Positions 40,101 to 48,662 of a DNA stretch of 64,000 nt are shown here, in pieces. Origin of the DNA: Cellvibrio sp. PSBB006 (lineage in GTDB: Bacteria > Pseudomonadota > Gammaproteobacteria > Pseudomonadales > Cellvibrionaceae). The position numbers and the translations under genes are program-made. A model generated the notes under the pieces. The model saw only the letters and a list, made by a program, of their open reading frames with translations. It was not told the DNA's origin and made no database searches. Within the stretch, counting starts at the first letter, position 1. Each line of letters starts with the position of its first letter. The stretch is from NCBI RefSeq assembly GCF_002162135.1, contig NZ_CP021382.1, forward strand, positions 1,798,001 through 1,862,000. Direction: 5' to 3'.

Positions 40101-41585
40101 ATGTCTACTGCTTTATCAAATACCTGGTTTTCTAATATCCGTGGTGATCTGCTCGCCGGTATTGTGGTTGCTCTGGCCCTGATTCCCGAAGCTATCGCAT
40201 TTTCTATCATCGCTGGCGTCGACCCTAAAGTCGGTCTTTATGCCTCGTTCTGTATTGCGGTGGTTACCGCCTTTGTCGGTGGCCGTCCCGGCATGATTTC
40301 AGCCGCTACCGGTGCCATGGCCCTGGTGATGGTGACGCTGGTGAAGGAACATGGACTGCAATACTTACTCGCCGCCACGTTGTTGACCGGCGTATTACAA
40401 ATTATCGCGGGCTTATTAAAATTGGGCAGTCTGATGCGCTTCGTTTCCCGCTCGGTTGTTACGGGGTTTGTAAACGCGCTGGCCATCCTGATCTTTCTCG
40501 CGCAGTTACCAGAGATTACCGGTGAGAACGCAACTCTGCCGGTCTACATCATGCTGGCGGCCGGGCTGGTTATTATTTACGGCTTTCCTTACGTCACCAA
40601 AGCCGTTCCGTCACCCTTGGTATGCATTGTCGTGCTCACGGGTGTCGCCATGTACATGGGGCTGGATATCCGTAGCGTGGGCGACATGGGTGAACTGCCC
40701 GATAGCCTGCCGGTATTTTTACTGCCCGATGTACCGCTCACCTGGGAAACCCTCACCATCATCTTTCCCTTTTCAATGACCCTCGCAGTGGTGGGCTTGC
40801 TGGAATCCATGATGACCGCCACCATTGTCGATGATCTGACCGATACATCGAGTAATAAAAACCGTGAGTGTGTCGGTCAGGGTGTGGCGAATATCGGTTC
40901 CGGTTTGCTGGGTGGCATGGCCGGTTGTGCGATGATCGGACAATCGGTGATCAATGTAAAATCCGGCGGACGTCAGCGGCTATCTACCTTCACCGCTGGC
41001 GTGCTGTTGTTGATCATGGTGGTTTTTCTGGATGAATGGGTTGCCCGGATTCCTATGGCCGCATTGGTCGCGGTGATGATTATGGTATCCATCGGCACCT
41101 TCAGCTGGTCATCTGTCAGCAATTTGCGCAAGCACCCCAAAAGCTCCAGCATTGTGATGGTCGCCACCGTTATCGTTGTGGTTATGACCCATGATCTGGC
41201 GCAAGGTGTGTTAGTGGGGGTTTTGCTGAGCGCCTTGTTTTTTGCACGCAAGGTGGGCGATATCCTGTATGTCGGTTCCTGCCTGTCGGAAGATGGCAGC
41301 CACAGGACTTATCAGATCATCGGGCAAGTATTTTTTACCTCGGCTGAACAATTCGTCAGCGGTTTTGATTTTAAGGAAGCCATTGATAACGTCACCATCG
41401 ATTTACATCGCGCGCATTTTTGGGATATCACCGCAATCAGCGCGCTGGACAAAGTCGTTATAAAATTTCGCCGGGAAGGCACTGACGTCGAAATCACTGG
41501 TCTGAATGAAGCCAGCGCGACGCTAGTTGACCGTTTCGCTGTCCACGATAAGCCCGACGCAGTTGAACGCCTGATGGGTCATTAA
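40101..41585 (+). CDS. SulP/SLC26 family anion transporter
   Basis: The inner-membrane transporter of 494 residues has a SulP core: the signature start [40 protein letters not shown] and [12 protein letters not shown], with about 12-14 membrane segments. A C-terminal STAS domain follows (about 400-490, [19 protein letters not shown]). Bacterial members carry sulfate, bicarbonate or dicarboxylates; the sequence does not decide. ATG at 40101 is chosen as the codon just before the conserved N-terminus; the open frame continues 16 codons upstream. A universal stress gene follows by 13 bases. Confidence 0.9.
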   Translation: MSTALSNTWFSNIRGDLLAGIVVALALIPEAIAFSIIAGVDPKVGLYASFCIAVVTAFVGGRPGMISAATGAMALVMVTLVKEHGLQYLLAATLLTGVLQIIAGLLKLGSLMRFVSRSVVTGFVNALAILIFLAQLPEITGENATLPVYIMLAAGLVIIYGFPYVTKAVPSPLVCIVVLTGVAMYMGLDIRSVGDMGELPDSLPVFLLPDVPLTWETLTIIFPFSMTLAVVGLLESMMTATIVDDLTDTSSNKNRECVGQGVANIGSGLLGGMAGCAMIGQSVINVKSGGRQRLSTFTAGVLLLIMVVFLDEWVARIPMAALVAVMIMVSIGTFSWSSVSNLRKHPKSSSIVMVATVIVVVMTHDLAQGVLVGVLLSALFFARKVGDILYVGSCLSEDGSHRTYQIIGQVFFTSAEQFVSGFDFKEAIDNVTIDLHRAHFWDITAISALDKVVIKFRREGTDVEITGLNEASATLVDRFAVHDKPDAVERLMGH

Positions 41586-41598
41586 AAGGATAAAAGCC

Positions 41599-42453
41599 AT
41601 GTCTTTGAATGTTATTGCCTGTATCGACGACTCCTGTTACGCAGAAGCCGTTTGCGATTATGCCGCCTGGTCCGCCCACCGGATGGAAGCGCCCCTGACC
41701 CTGTTGCATGCCCTCGATGAACCCCACGGTGAAGGTCGCAAGAACCTGAGCGGCAGTATTGGTTTTGGTGCGCAGGAAGCTTTATTGCAGGAGTTGGCAC
41801 TGCTTGATGAGAAGCGGGCAAAAGTCGCCATGGAACAAGGCAAACATTTATTAGCCGCAGCCCGGGAACGAATCCTGGCGCTGGGCATCCAGAATATAGA
41901 AACCCGCCAGCGCCATGGCGACTTGCTCAGCACCTTAAAAGATATTGAAGAAGAAATTCGGATGCTGGTGATTGGCAAACGTGGTGCCGATACGGAATCT
42001 GCCCATGGCCATATCGGTAGCCATGTAGAGAATGTGATTCGTGCATTGCACAAACCGATTTTGATTGCGCAGCAAACGTTTATTCCACCGAAAAATTTTA
42101 TGCTGGCTTTCGATGGCAGCGCGACGATGCGCAAAGGCGTCGACATGATCGCCGCCAGCCCCTTACTGCGCGAGCTGCCCTGTCACCTGGTCATGGTCGG
42201 CAATGAAGACGACGCATTGCGCGCGTCACTGACTGATGCACAACAACAATTAGATGCAGCGGGTTTTACCACTCACGCTGATATTATCCCCGGTGATCCG
42301 GAAGTCGTGTTGGTGGAATATCAGGAACGCGAGGCTATTGATTTACTCGTGATGGGCGCCTATGGTCACTCACGCATTCGCCACATGATTGTAGGCAGCA
42401 CGACCACCGCGATGATTCGCAAAACACGTATCTCACTGATGATTTTGCGCTAG
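41599..42453 (+). CDS. Tandem-domain universal stress protein
   Basis: The 284-residue cytoplasmic protein has two UspA domains, about 1-155 and 160-284. The second ends with the ATP-binding pattern LVMGAYGHSRIRHMIVGSTT (G-x2-G-x9-G(S/T)). The first has VIGKRGADTESAHGHIGSHV, a similar but less exact loop. It follows the SulP gene by 13 bases, an arrangement seen in many bacteria, and may sense the energy state or regulate the transporter. The VanZ-like gene starts two bases after its stop. Confidence 0.9.
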   Translation: MSLNVIACIDDSCYAEAVCDYAAWSAHRMEAPLTLLHALDEPHGEGRKNLSGSIGFGAQEALLQELALLDEKRAKVAMEQGKHLLAAARERILALGIQNIETRQRHGDLLSTLKDIEEEIRMLVIGKRGADTESAHGHIGSHVENVIRALHKPILIAQQTFIPPKNFMLAFDGSATMRKGVDMIAASPLLRELPCHLVMVGNEDDALRASLTDAQQQLDAAGFTTHADIIPGDPEVVLVEYQEREAIDLLVMGAYGHSRIRHMIVGSTTTAMIRKTRISLMILR

Positions 42454-42455
42454 GG

Positions 42456-42842
42456 ATGGGTATGGAAATATTATTAAGGATATGGCGTCCGCTGTGTCAC
42501 ATTCAGTTCTGGATTATGTTGGCTATTTATACGGTGCTGGGTTTGAGTTCCAATCCTGGCAGCATGGTTCCAGTATTCAATGATTTGTTGATGCATTTTT
42601 GTGGTTATCTGGTGGCGGGCGTGTCCATTAGTTTTGCCTGGCCTACCACACCTTATTGGAAACGCGCTGTTTTTTTACTGGGCTATTCCATCGCTATTGA
42701 GATTGGCCAGCATTTTTTACCACCACGGACATTCAGTGTTCTGGATATTCTTGCCAACTTCAGTGGTATAGTCGCGGGCCTGGTACTATTCATGTTGCTG
42801 AAACGTATTGCTCCGGTCTGGGCAAAACCGTTTGTGAGGTAG
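42456..42842 (+). CDS. VanZ-like membrane protein
   Basis: The 128-residue integral membrane protein has four hydrophobic segments and the VanZ-family pattern, including FNDLLMHFCGYLVAG, the GYSIAIEIGQHFLPPRTFSVLDILANFSGI block and conserved Glu and Asn. VanZ lowers teicoplanin sensitivity in enterococci; the role of Gram-negative members is unknown. It is coupled to the universal stress gene with a one- to two-base gap. An alternative ATG at 42462 is possible. Confidence 0.82.
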   Translation: MGMEILLRIWRPLCHIQFWIMLAIYTVLGLSSNPGSMVPVFNDLLMHFCGYLVAGVSISFAWPTTPYWKRAVFLLGYSIAIEIGQHFLPPRTFSVLDILANFSGIVAGLVLFMLLKRIAPVWAKPFVR

Positions 42843-42851
42843 CCGAGTTTA

Positions 42852-42973
42852 TGAAGTGACTAAATGAAGTAACTATTTGAAGCAACTACTTGAAACAACT
42901 ACTTGAAACAACTTCGTGAAGTAGCCATTTCAAGTTGAGGTAGCCATTTGAAGTACCGCTTCAACTAGCCATT
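42852..42973 (+). repeat. Degenerate 13-bp tandem repeat array
   Basis: Six head-to-tail units of 13 bp (TGAAGTGACTAAA, TGAAGTAACTATT, TGAAGCAACTACT, TGAAACAACTACT, TGAAACAACTTCG, TGAAGTAGCCATT) are followed by three less regular units to 42973. The period is not a multiple of three. The array fills the whole gap between the VanZ-like and DksA-type genes. Confidence 0.85.
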
Positions 42974-42995
42974 TCAAATAATCAAGAGGTAGACC

Positions 42996-43295
42996 ATGAA
43001 CATTGCAGAACAAACCCGTTTCAAGATTATGCTGCTGGCACACAAGGAGGAATTACAAGAATTAGAACAAGCCCAGCTGGATCAAACAACTGTTGGGATG
43101 GATGCTACCCAGGGACAGCAAATGGCTCAGGGAACACAATCTCGTCGCACGCAGGAGCTCGCCAGAATTGACGCGGCATTACAACGTATTGCTAATGGCA
43201 GTTATGGTCGTTGCGTTCAATGTAATGAGGATATTGATATGCGTCGTCTGGAAACAAATCCTTCGATTACCCACTGCAGCCAGTGCACCAAATAA
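42996..43295 (+). CDS. DksA/TraR-type C4 zinc-finger protein
   Basis: The 99-residue protein has an N-terminal coiled-coil-like helical part and a C-terminal DksA/TraR zinc ribbon with CVQC and CSQC. It is shorter than DksA (151 aa in E. coli) and lacks the long coiled coil with the DxxDxA tip, so it belongs with the short YbiI/TraR-like proteins. These may act on RNA polymerase; function here is unknown. The CGAGAGG-type site AAGAGGTAG precedes the ATG. The 13-bp tandem repeat lies directly upstream. Confidence 0.85.
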   Translation: MNIAEQTRFKIMLLAHKEELQELEQAQLDQTTVGMDATQGQQMAQGTQSRRTQELARIDAALQRIANGSYGRCVQCNEDIDMRRLETNPSITHCSQCTK

Positions 43296-43308
43296 CCGGC
43301 AACACTTT

Positions 43309-43914
43309 ATGGTAAAACCCTATTCATGGTTGTTGATAGTGGCTTTCACGTTCAGCCCGCTTGTCATGGCCAATGAATTAACTGATGCTTTCGTCAAAGC
43401 CGCCATAGCGCGAACTCAACACCAGGTTACTTACAACGGTGCCTATTTCAAAATCGCATACCCTAACGGCGACGTGCCTTCGCAGTATGGCGTGTGCACC
43501 GATGTCATCATCCGCAGCTATCGCAAATTAGGCATTGATCTGCAACGTCTGGTTCATGAAGACATGCGCGATTATTTCCACAAATACCCCGCCAAACGTA
43601 TCTGGAACCAAACGCGCACAGACCGTAACATCGATCACCGCCGCGTGCCCAACCTGCAAACGTTTTTTACCCGGCACGGGCAAGTTTTACCCATCACTAC
43701 ACACGGCCGCGACTATCAGCCGGGCGACCTTGTTACCTGGATGTTACCAGGCAATTTGCCGCATATCGGTATTGTGGTTAATCAATTCTCAGCCGATGGT
43801 GAGCGGCCGTTAATTGTGCACAATGTCGGCGCCGGCCCGCAGCTGGAAGATGTCCTGTTTCGTTATGACATTACCGGTCGTTATCGCTATGGTGTAGATA
43901 ACACCACCTATTAG
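43309..43914 (+). CDS. DUF1287 family periplasmic protein
   Basis: The 201-residue protein starts MVKPYSWLLIVAFTFSPLVMA, a signal peptide, and continues with the DUF1287 domain. Readable blocks are YPNGDVPSQYGVCTDVIIRSYRKLGIDLQ, with one conserved Cys, then DHRRVPNLQTFF, and PGDLVTWMLPGNLPHIGIVV with a conserved His. The Cys/His pattern recalls NlpC/P60-type folds, so a cell wall amidase role is possible but not shown. The frame extends far upstream over the DksA-type gene; ATG at 43309 is chosen for the signal peptide. Its stop overlaps the stop of the convergent cyclase gene by four bases. Confidence 0.85.
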   Translation: MVKPYSWLLIVAFTFSPLVMANELTDAFVKAAIARTQHQVTYNGAYFKIAYPNGDVPSQYGVCTDVIIRSYRKLGIDLQRLVHEDMRDYFHKYPAKRIWNQTRTDRNIDHRRVPNLQTFFTRHGQVLPITTHGRDYQPGDLVTWMLPGNLPHIGIVVNQFSADGERPLIVHNVGAGPQLEDVLFRYDITGRYRYGVDNTTY

Positions 43915-45224
43915 ATACGCTGCTTGCGCCGGGTCTTGTGCGCATACATCCGCCGGTCTGCGGCCCACACCAGATCAGCGGCGGTATCGGCATCTTTGAA
44001 TGCAACAGCATAACCAAAAGACGCTGAGATTTGTAAACGATGCCCGTCGTGATAAATCGGTTCAGCAATAGCCTTGGCCAAACGCTCCAGCAAGGGATCA
44101 ATCTCGCTGCCATTCAAACTTTCTACCAACACCACAAACTCATCGCCTGCCCAACGTGCGGTGGTATCCCCTATTCGTGCGCAGGTTTCCAAACGCTGCG
44201 CCACCGTTTTTAACACGTAATCACCGGTACGATGGCCGTAGGTATCGTTGATAATTTTAAAATCATCCAGATCAATAAACACCACCACCAAACCATCTTC
44301 CGGTTTACGGCGAGCCAATAACATCGCATGTTCAATGCGATCATTCAGCAAGGTGCGATTGGGCAAGCCGGTGACCGGATCATGCAATGCCAGATGTGCC
44401 AAGGTGCGTCGATGTGCGAGCACACTGTACAAACCAATCGTAATCATCAGCGCGAATACCCAACCGGCAAGACGCAACAATCCGTCGGAGAGACGTCCTT
44501 CGCTGTTAAGTGTCTTCACGGCAAAACGCCACCCTCGTTCAGAGGTGATGACAACGGCATCTGCGTCTTTAAATAAACTGGCATCGCCCCACAGGCTGTG
44601 TCCTTTCGAACTGCTGACAGAAAATTGATATGTGGTTTGATTAATTTTTCCAAAGGTATCAGCGAGGAACGAATCGGAGTCTATGACGGTAGATAGCAAT
44701 CCCCAATAATTACCTTCAATAAAAATTGGCTCGCGATAAATCATGGCGAGGCCACCTTGTAACAATTTAACCTGTTCATCCATGACCGCTTTACGACTGA
44801 CAATGGCAGCCTCTACCGCCGGCCATTGATCCGGTTGCGAGCGATAATCCATACCAACCACCTGCTCATTGCCTTCGAGCGGATAGAGATAGGTGATCTT
44901 ATAGCCCACAGCAACGCCGAAATTGCGCACATGCAATGTGGTCTGGTAGGCAATACGCAGGATGTCTTCTACTTCAGTTTGTTTAAGGTTGTCGTGGCGC
45001 ACAGCGAAGTAACTGCTTAAGCCACTGGTTAAATGCAATACACGATTTAAGTGTTGTTCACTGCGGGTGCGCAAATCGGTGGCAAAAGCCAATGCGTCAA
45101 TGCGATCGCTTTTTGCCAGACTATGCTGATGCATCGAAAGCATAATCTCAGCCAATAACACAACGATCACAAAAACAATGATAGGAATACTGAAGATAAA
45201 GCCGGGTTCTGAATAGTGTCTCAA
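43911..45224 (-). CDS. CHASE-sensor diguanylate cyclase
   Basis: The 437-residue inner-membrane protein makes cyclic di-GMP. Order: first membrane segment (about 8-28), periplasmic CHASE domain (about 60-230), second membrane segment (about 245-265), and GGDEF domain (about 275-437). The active-site loop reads WAGDEF, that is AGDEF instead of GGDEF, a variant found in active cyclases. The metal-site block FIDLDDFKIINDTYGHRTGD is intact. No RxxD inhibitory site is evident in the expected place. The extracellular ligand is unknown. It stands alone between the DUF1287 gene (convergent) and the cell wall cluster. Confidence 0.92.
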   Translation of the reverse strand: MRHYSEPGFIFSIPIIVFVIVVLLAEIMLSMHQHSLAKSDRIDALAFATDLRTRSEQHLNRVLHLTSGLSSYFAVRHDNLKQTEVEDILRIAYQTTLHVRNFGVAVGYKITYLYPLEGNEQVVGMDYRSQPDQWPAVEAAIVSRKAVMDEQVKLLQGGLAMIYREPIFIEGNYWGLLSTVIDSDSFLADTFGKINQTTYQFSVSSSKGHSLWGDASLFKDADAVVITSERGWRFAVKTLNSEGRLSDGLLRLAGWVFALMITIGLYSVLAHRRTLAHLALHDPVTGLPNRTLLNDRIEHAMLLARRKPEDGLVVVFIDLDDFKIINDTYGHRTGDYVLKTVAQRLETCARIGDTTARWAGDEFVVLVESLNGSEIDPLLERLAKAIAEPIYHDGHRLQISASFGYAVAFKDADTAADLVWAADRRMYAHKTRRKQRI

Positions 45225-45464
45225 TCGCTATGATTCCATTTCACCGCTGGGTGGAAAAATCAGTAAGCCTGCTACCGTCTGTTACTGATTGTTCCGGCAA
45301 TCATAATCATCTTGAGGATCTATGAGAACTCTTAAGTTACGCCCCGCGTTTTAACAAATGCAGCGGAGTGAGCTAAGCGTATGATTGAGTTAATGTATTT
45401 TTCTATTAACGAAAATTCGTTGTCGGAAAATTTAACAATCTTTGCGAGTTTGTTGTGCCCGGAT

Positions 45465-45495
45465 AAAAAAACTCCCGCCGGAGCGGGAGTTTTTT
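45465..45495. terminator. Terminator after the LPMO gene
   Basis: AAAAAACTCCCGC and GCGGGAGTTTTTT form a 13-bp stem with a four-base loop, 14 bases past the LPMO stop. It is symmetric and would work on both strands. Confidence 0.88.
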
Positions 45496-45508
45496 CAAAC
45501 CGTCAGGT

Positions 45509-47413
45509 TTAGTTGCACACTGAGCCAGTTACTGTCGGTGTAGCGGCATTACCGGAACCGCCCTTGGTTCCCTGGAAACCAAACTCTACAGTTTGCCCCG
45601 GTTGAATCGCACCGTTCCAACTGATGTTGGTGGCGGTGTAGGGATTACTGCCCGATACATTCGCGTTCCAGCTGCTGGTTACGCGTGAACCGTCGGTGTA
45701 ATTCCAGCTGACATTCCATCCATTAATGGCACTGCTGCCATCGTTGGAAATGCGAATAGCACCGGTGAATCCATCGCTCCATTCGTTGGTGATCACATAT
45801 TCGCAATTACCACCTGTGTTACCGGTAGAACTGCTTGCGGCACTGCTGGCAACGCTACTTGCAACACTGGATGCAACCGAACTCGACGGCGAGCTTGAAG
45901 CGGGCGTCGATGAAGTACCACCGCCGACAATGCCGTAAGGCGCCGGTTGTGAACTACAGGTGCTGGCGGCGATACAGCTGCGGTTTTGTTCCCAACCCCA
46001 ACCACTTTGCGTGGTGGTACACAGCGGGTAAAGGGTGCCATACCAGTTACATTGACTGCCTGTAGCGGCACTGGAACTGCTGGATGCCGGTGCACTGGAG
46101 GAGCTCACGCTTGAGCTGCTGTTAGTGCTCTCCACTTGCAGGAAGGCATTGGCGTAAACAGAAGGCGTTTCAGCATACACACGGTTGCCTGTTGCACTTT
46201 GTTGCGGCACCACGTCACCACTGGAATTCAACGCGCCAACCTGTACGTCATCCGCAGCGTTGTTAACAGCCTGCGCCAACGCATAAGGCCAGGCAGTCGC
46301 CGATGTGGTGGCAGAACTGATCACCAGCGGTGAAGCTGGCAAGTAAACATCAGTACCGTCATCACGCACCAAACGCACACTGACACGATCGCCCACAGCC
46401 AAGGTTCTGGACGTCGCCGTCAAGGCACCGAGATCTTCCCAGCTCGCGCCAGCAACAGGAACATGGGTAAAGGTAAATGAATCGTTGCTGGTAGTACTGC
46501 CACTGGTTACCTGTAAACGCACGGTGACATTGCTTTGTGCTGCGGGCGCAGCCAGCGTCAATGTCGTGGTGGCCGACGTGGTGCTGCTGAAGCTATAAAG
46601 CGATGGATTTGCGGCATCGATGCTCCATTGGTAAGACAGGTTACTACCCGATGAACCTGCGGCGCTCAATGAGATTGTGCCAGCACCGGCAAACGTTGAG
46701 TTAGATGGCGTAGCACTGATATCCGCAACCACCGGATTGGGATTGCCGCCACCATAAGACACGTCGATACAACCGTGGAAACGTTCATAGGTCCACTGGT
46801 TGCGTCCCCATTCGCCGTAGATTACATGGCGACCGGAACGAGCCGGAATATTACATTGGGTATGGAACAAGGCAGCGCCTTTATCCGGCGTAACGTTAGG
46901 GTTGCCATTGGGGTTGGCATCGTTATAAGGCAGATCACAGAAAGGTTCTTCTTCGAAATCATCCCAGGTCAATGCACGCCCTACCTGATATTGAAAGTCA
47001 GGTTTGGTAATCCAGTAACTGAACACCTCTGTGTCATCAAAGTGTGGCCCCCAGGAAATATCCCAGGTGATAGTCAGTGGGCCGGCAGACACGGGTTGCG
47101 TCGGCCAATCGATGGGGTTGTCCCAGGGAGTTGCACCGCCTTGCCAGGTTTCGCTGTCAAAGCCGCACACGTTATTTGAGCGTCCGCCTTTGCGGCCAAT
47201 ATCGTGCGTTAACACGCTCATGAATTGATAGCCGCCGTTGGAGTCGTTGGCGAATGCTTGCGCACACGCACTACCAGCGGGGGCCTGATCCGGTTTGGTG
47301 ATAGCACCACATAACCAGTTACGCGAGGCCGGTTCTGACATCAAACCGTGACCGAGGGCCGTGCCGGACAGCACGAGAGACAAGAGCCCGAGTGTTATTT
47401 TTTTTTCTAGCAT
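45509..47413 (-). CDS. AA10 lytic polysaccharide monooxygenase with Ig-like, unknown, CBM10 and CBM2 modules
   Basis: This secreted copper enzyme oxidises crystalline cellulose or chitin. The 634-residue precursor has a signal peptide (1-21) ending just before [15 protein letters not shown], so His22 becomes the N-terminal copper-binding His, with His124 as the second brace ligand. The AA10 domain spans about 22-218. Then come an Ig/PKD-like domain (226-318), a domain of about 105 residues that was not recognised (324-428), a serine linker, CBM10 (453-498), a linker, and CBM2 (537-634). The CBM2/CBM10 pair and the cluster context point to cellulose. The open frame extends upstream; ATG at 47413 gives the signal peptide. 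Confidence 0.93.
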   Translation of the reverse strand: MLEKKITLGLLSLVLSGTALGHGLMSEPASRNWLCGAITKPDQAPAGSACAQAFANDSNGGYQFMSVLTHDIGRKGGRSNNVCGFDSETWQGGATPWDNPIDWPTQPVSAGPLTITWDISWGPHFDDTEVFSYWITKPDFQYQVGRALTWDDFEEEPFCDLPYNDANPNGNPNVTPDKGAALFHTQCNIPARSGRHVIYGEWGRNQWTYERFHGCIDVSYGGGNPNPVVADISATPSNSTFAGAGTISLSAAGSSGSNLSYQWSIDAANPSLYSFSSTTSATTTLTLAAPAAQSNVTVRLQVTSGSTTSNDSFTFTHVPVAGASWEDLGALTATSRTLAVGDRVSVRLVRDDGTDVYLPASPLVISSATTSATAWPYALAQAVNNAADDVQVGALNSSGDVVPQQSATGNRVYAETPSVYANAFLQVESTNSSSSVSSSSAPASSSSSAATGSQCNWYGTLYPLCTTTQSGWGWEQNRSCIAASTCSSQPAPYGIVGGGTSSTPASSSPSSSVASSVASSVASSAASSSTGNTGGNCEYVITNEWSDGFTGAIRISNDGSSAINGWNVSWNYTDGSRVTSSWNANVSGSNPYTATNISWNGAIQPGQTVEFGFQGTKGGSGNAATPTVTGSVCN

Positions 47414-47645
47414 CTTCGTTATCCTCTTCTGTTTTAATGAATGATGATTGAAGCCGCTTTCCATTCCTTGTGCACACGTCGTAGTTCCTTCGGCGGTTCC
47501 TGATAATCCGGTGAAAACATCACATGCCAATCACTGATCCCTGCTCAAGCCAGCATGTTCATTGCAGCGTTTTGTTGCCTGTTAACGCCGAAAAAAGCCC
47601 ATCAATTGCGCTCCTTCCAATGGTAAGTAGTCAGTTTTAAAAAGA

Positions 47646-47669
47646 CCTGCAACCCTGTCGGGTTGCAGG
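47646..47669. terminator. Hairpin, copy A of a repeated terminator
   Basis: CCTGCAACC and GGTTGCAGG form a stem. On the minus strand it is followed by TCTTTTT, downstream of the membrane protein gene. The stem and the next 20 bases are repeated at 48407-48445. Confidence 0.65.
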
Positions 47670-47732
47670 AACGCACACATCATGAAACGTTGAAAACCAT
47701 TACTGATCTTCGCCACATGATTCAAGAAATTG

Positions 47733-48323
47733 TTAAACAGTATCCCTGTCGCCACGTTCGTTCATATTCAGGTTCGCAATGTGAATCGTGCGCGACATAC
47801 GCATGACCTCGTGGGCCACAATAAACGCAAAAAATACCAAGCCTGCGTACAACAACATGATGCTTGAGTAATCAACGCTGTAATTCCAGGTTCGCGCAAT
47901 GCCCAGATAACACGCAAATAACCAGGACACAGTAGACAAAGCGCCGGAACAACCAATCCACTTTTGATCAGCTGATGGCAATTGCAAGATCGCTTTATTA
48001 CCAACAATTTTTGGAAAGCTGTAAAAATGCAGAAAAACGCCATTGAGGCTGAGAATGATCACCACCGAAATCTTGGCCCATATTTTTTGATTGGAAAAAA
48101 ATTCCGGATTTTCAAAATATCCCATGGTCACCAACCCACTACCCGTCGCCCAGAGAACCACCAGTGCAAGGAACACAATGTTGGCCGTATTGCGCAGGGT
48201 ATTGATCTCATCTTGCGTTAACACGCGGTAGCGCGAGCGCCATAAAGCGAGATCTTGTAACAACAAGGTACCGATAGAAACACACGCCGCTAGCAGGTGA
48301 GCATAAATGACGAGAGTTTTCAT
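47733..48323 (-). CDS. Four-to-five-segment membrane protein of unknown function
   Basis: The 196-residue integral membrane protein starts MKTLVIYAHLLAACVSIGTLLLQDLALW. It has hydrophobic stretches near 5-22, 48-68, 85-105, 125-145 and 155-178. The family was not recognised; the conserved-looking His in YAHLLA and the overall shape recall small heme- or copper-related inner-membrane proteins, but this is only a resemblance. GGGAGGGC lies upstream of the ATG. It stands between the LPMO gene and the GH74 remnant, flanked on both sides by copies of the same terminator hairpin, all on the minus strand. Confidence 0.75.
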   Translation of the reverse strand: MKTLVIYAHLLAACVSIGTLLLQDLALWRSRYRVLTQDEINTLRNTANIVFLALVVLWATGSGLVTMGYFENPEFFSNQKIWAKISVVIILSLNGVFLHFYSFPKIVGNKAILQLPSADQKWIGCSGALSTVSWLFACYLGIARTWNYSVDYSSIMLLYAGLVFFAFIVAHEVMRMSRTIHIANLNMNERGDRDTV

Positions 48324-48406
48324 AGTAATGCCCTCCCGGGCTCGCGTTTTTCGTTATTAATGCCGATTAAATAAAATCAACCTTGCAATCTTTTTGAGTG
48401 AAAAAA

Positions 48407-48430
48407 CCTGCAACCACAAGTGGTTGCAGG
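48407..48430 (-). terminator. Hairpin, copy B of the repeated terminator
   Basis: CCTGCAACCA and TGGTTGCAGG form a perfect 10-bp stem with a four-base loop, followed on the minus strand by TTTTTT. It lies just past the GH74-like remnant and is a classical terminator for whatever gene stood there. Confidence 0.82.
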
Positions 48431-48440
48431 AAAGTGCACA

Positions 48441-48662
48441 TCATGAACAAACTAGTTGTTGGCGCGGTAACCGCTGCACCAGGAATTGGTCACGGTGCAA
48501 CTCGCACTGACACCCCTCGCCATCAATACGGACTTTTTTCCAGGTATAGGACTCCCTCGGGGCAGCCATAGCAGGTATACGTAGAGTGCTCAACGCACAA
48601 ATGACTGCGCTAACAATCGGTGACAAAGTGAACACCTTGTCCAGAAGTGACTGAGACTGCAT
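48441..48662 (-). pseudogene. Remnant of a GH74 xyloglucanase-CBM2 gene
   Basis: A 73-codon open frame begins with a signal-like sequence (MQSQSLLDKVFTLSPIVSAV...), then AAPRESYTWKKVRIDGEG. The last part matches the well-known N-terminus of mature GH74 xyloglucanases (ESYTWKNVRIDGGGFVPGI-type). After that the GH74 sequence stops. In the next frame the DNA reads SCTVTNSWCSGYRANN-stop (ending at 48452), which resembles the first strand of a CBM2 (C-x-V-T-N-x-W-x-x-G-F/Y). The simplest reading is a GH74-CBM2 gene that lost its middle by deletion, leaving start, tail and terminator. A functional small secreted peptide is the alternative. A GGAGAG site precedes the ATG. Confidence 0.5.
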
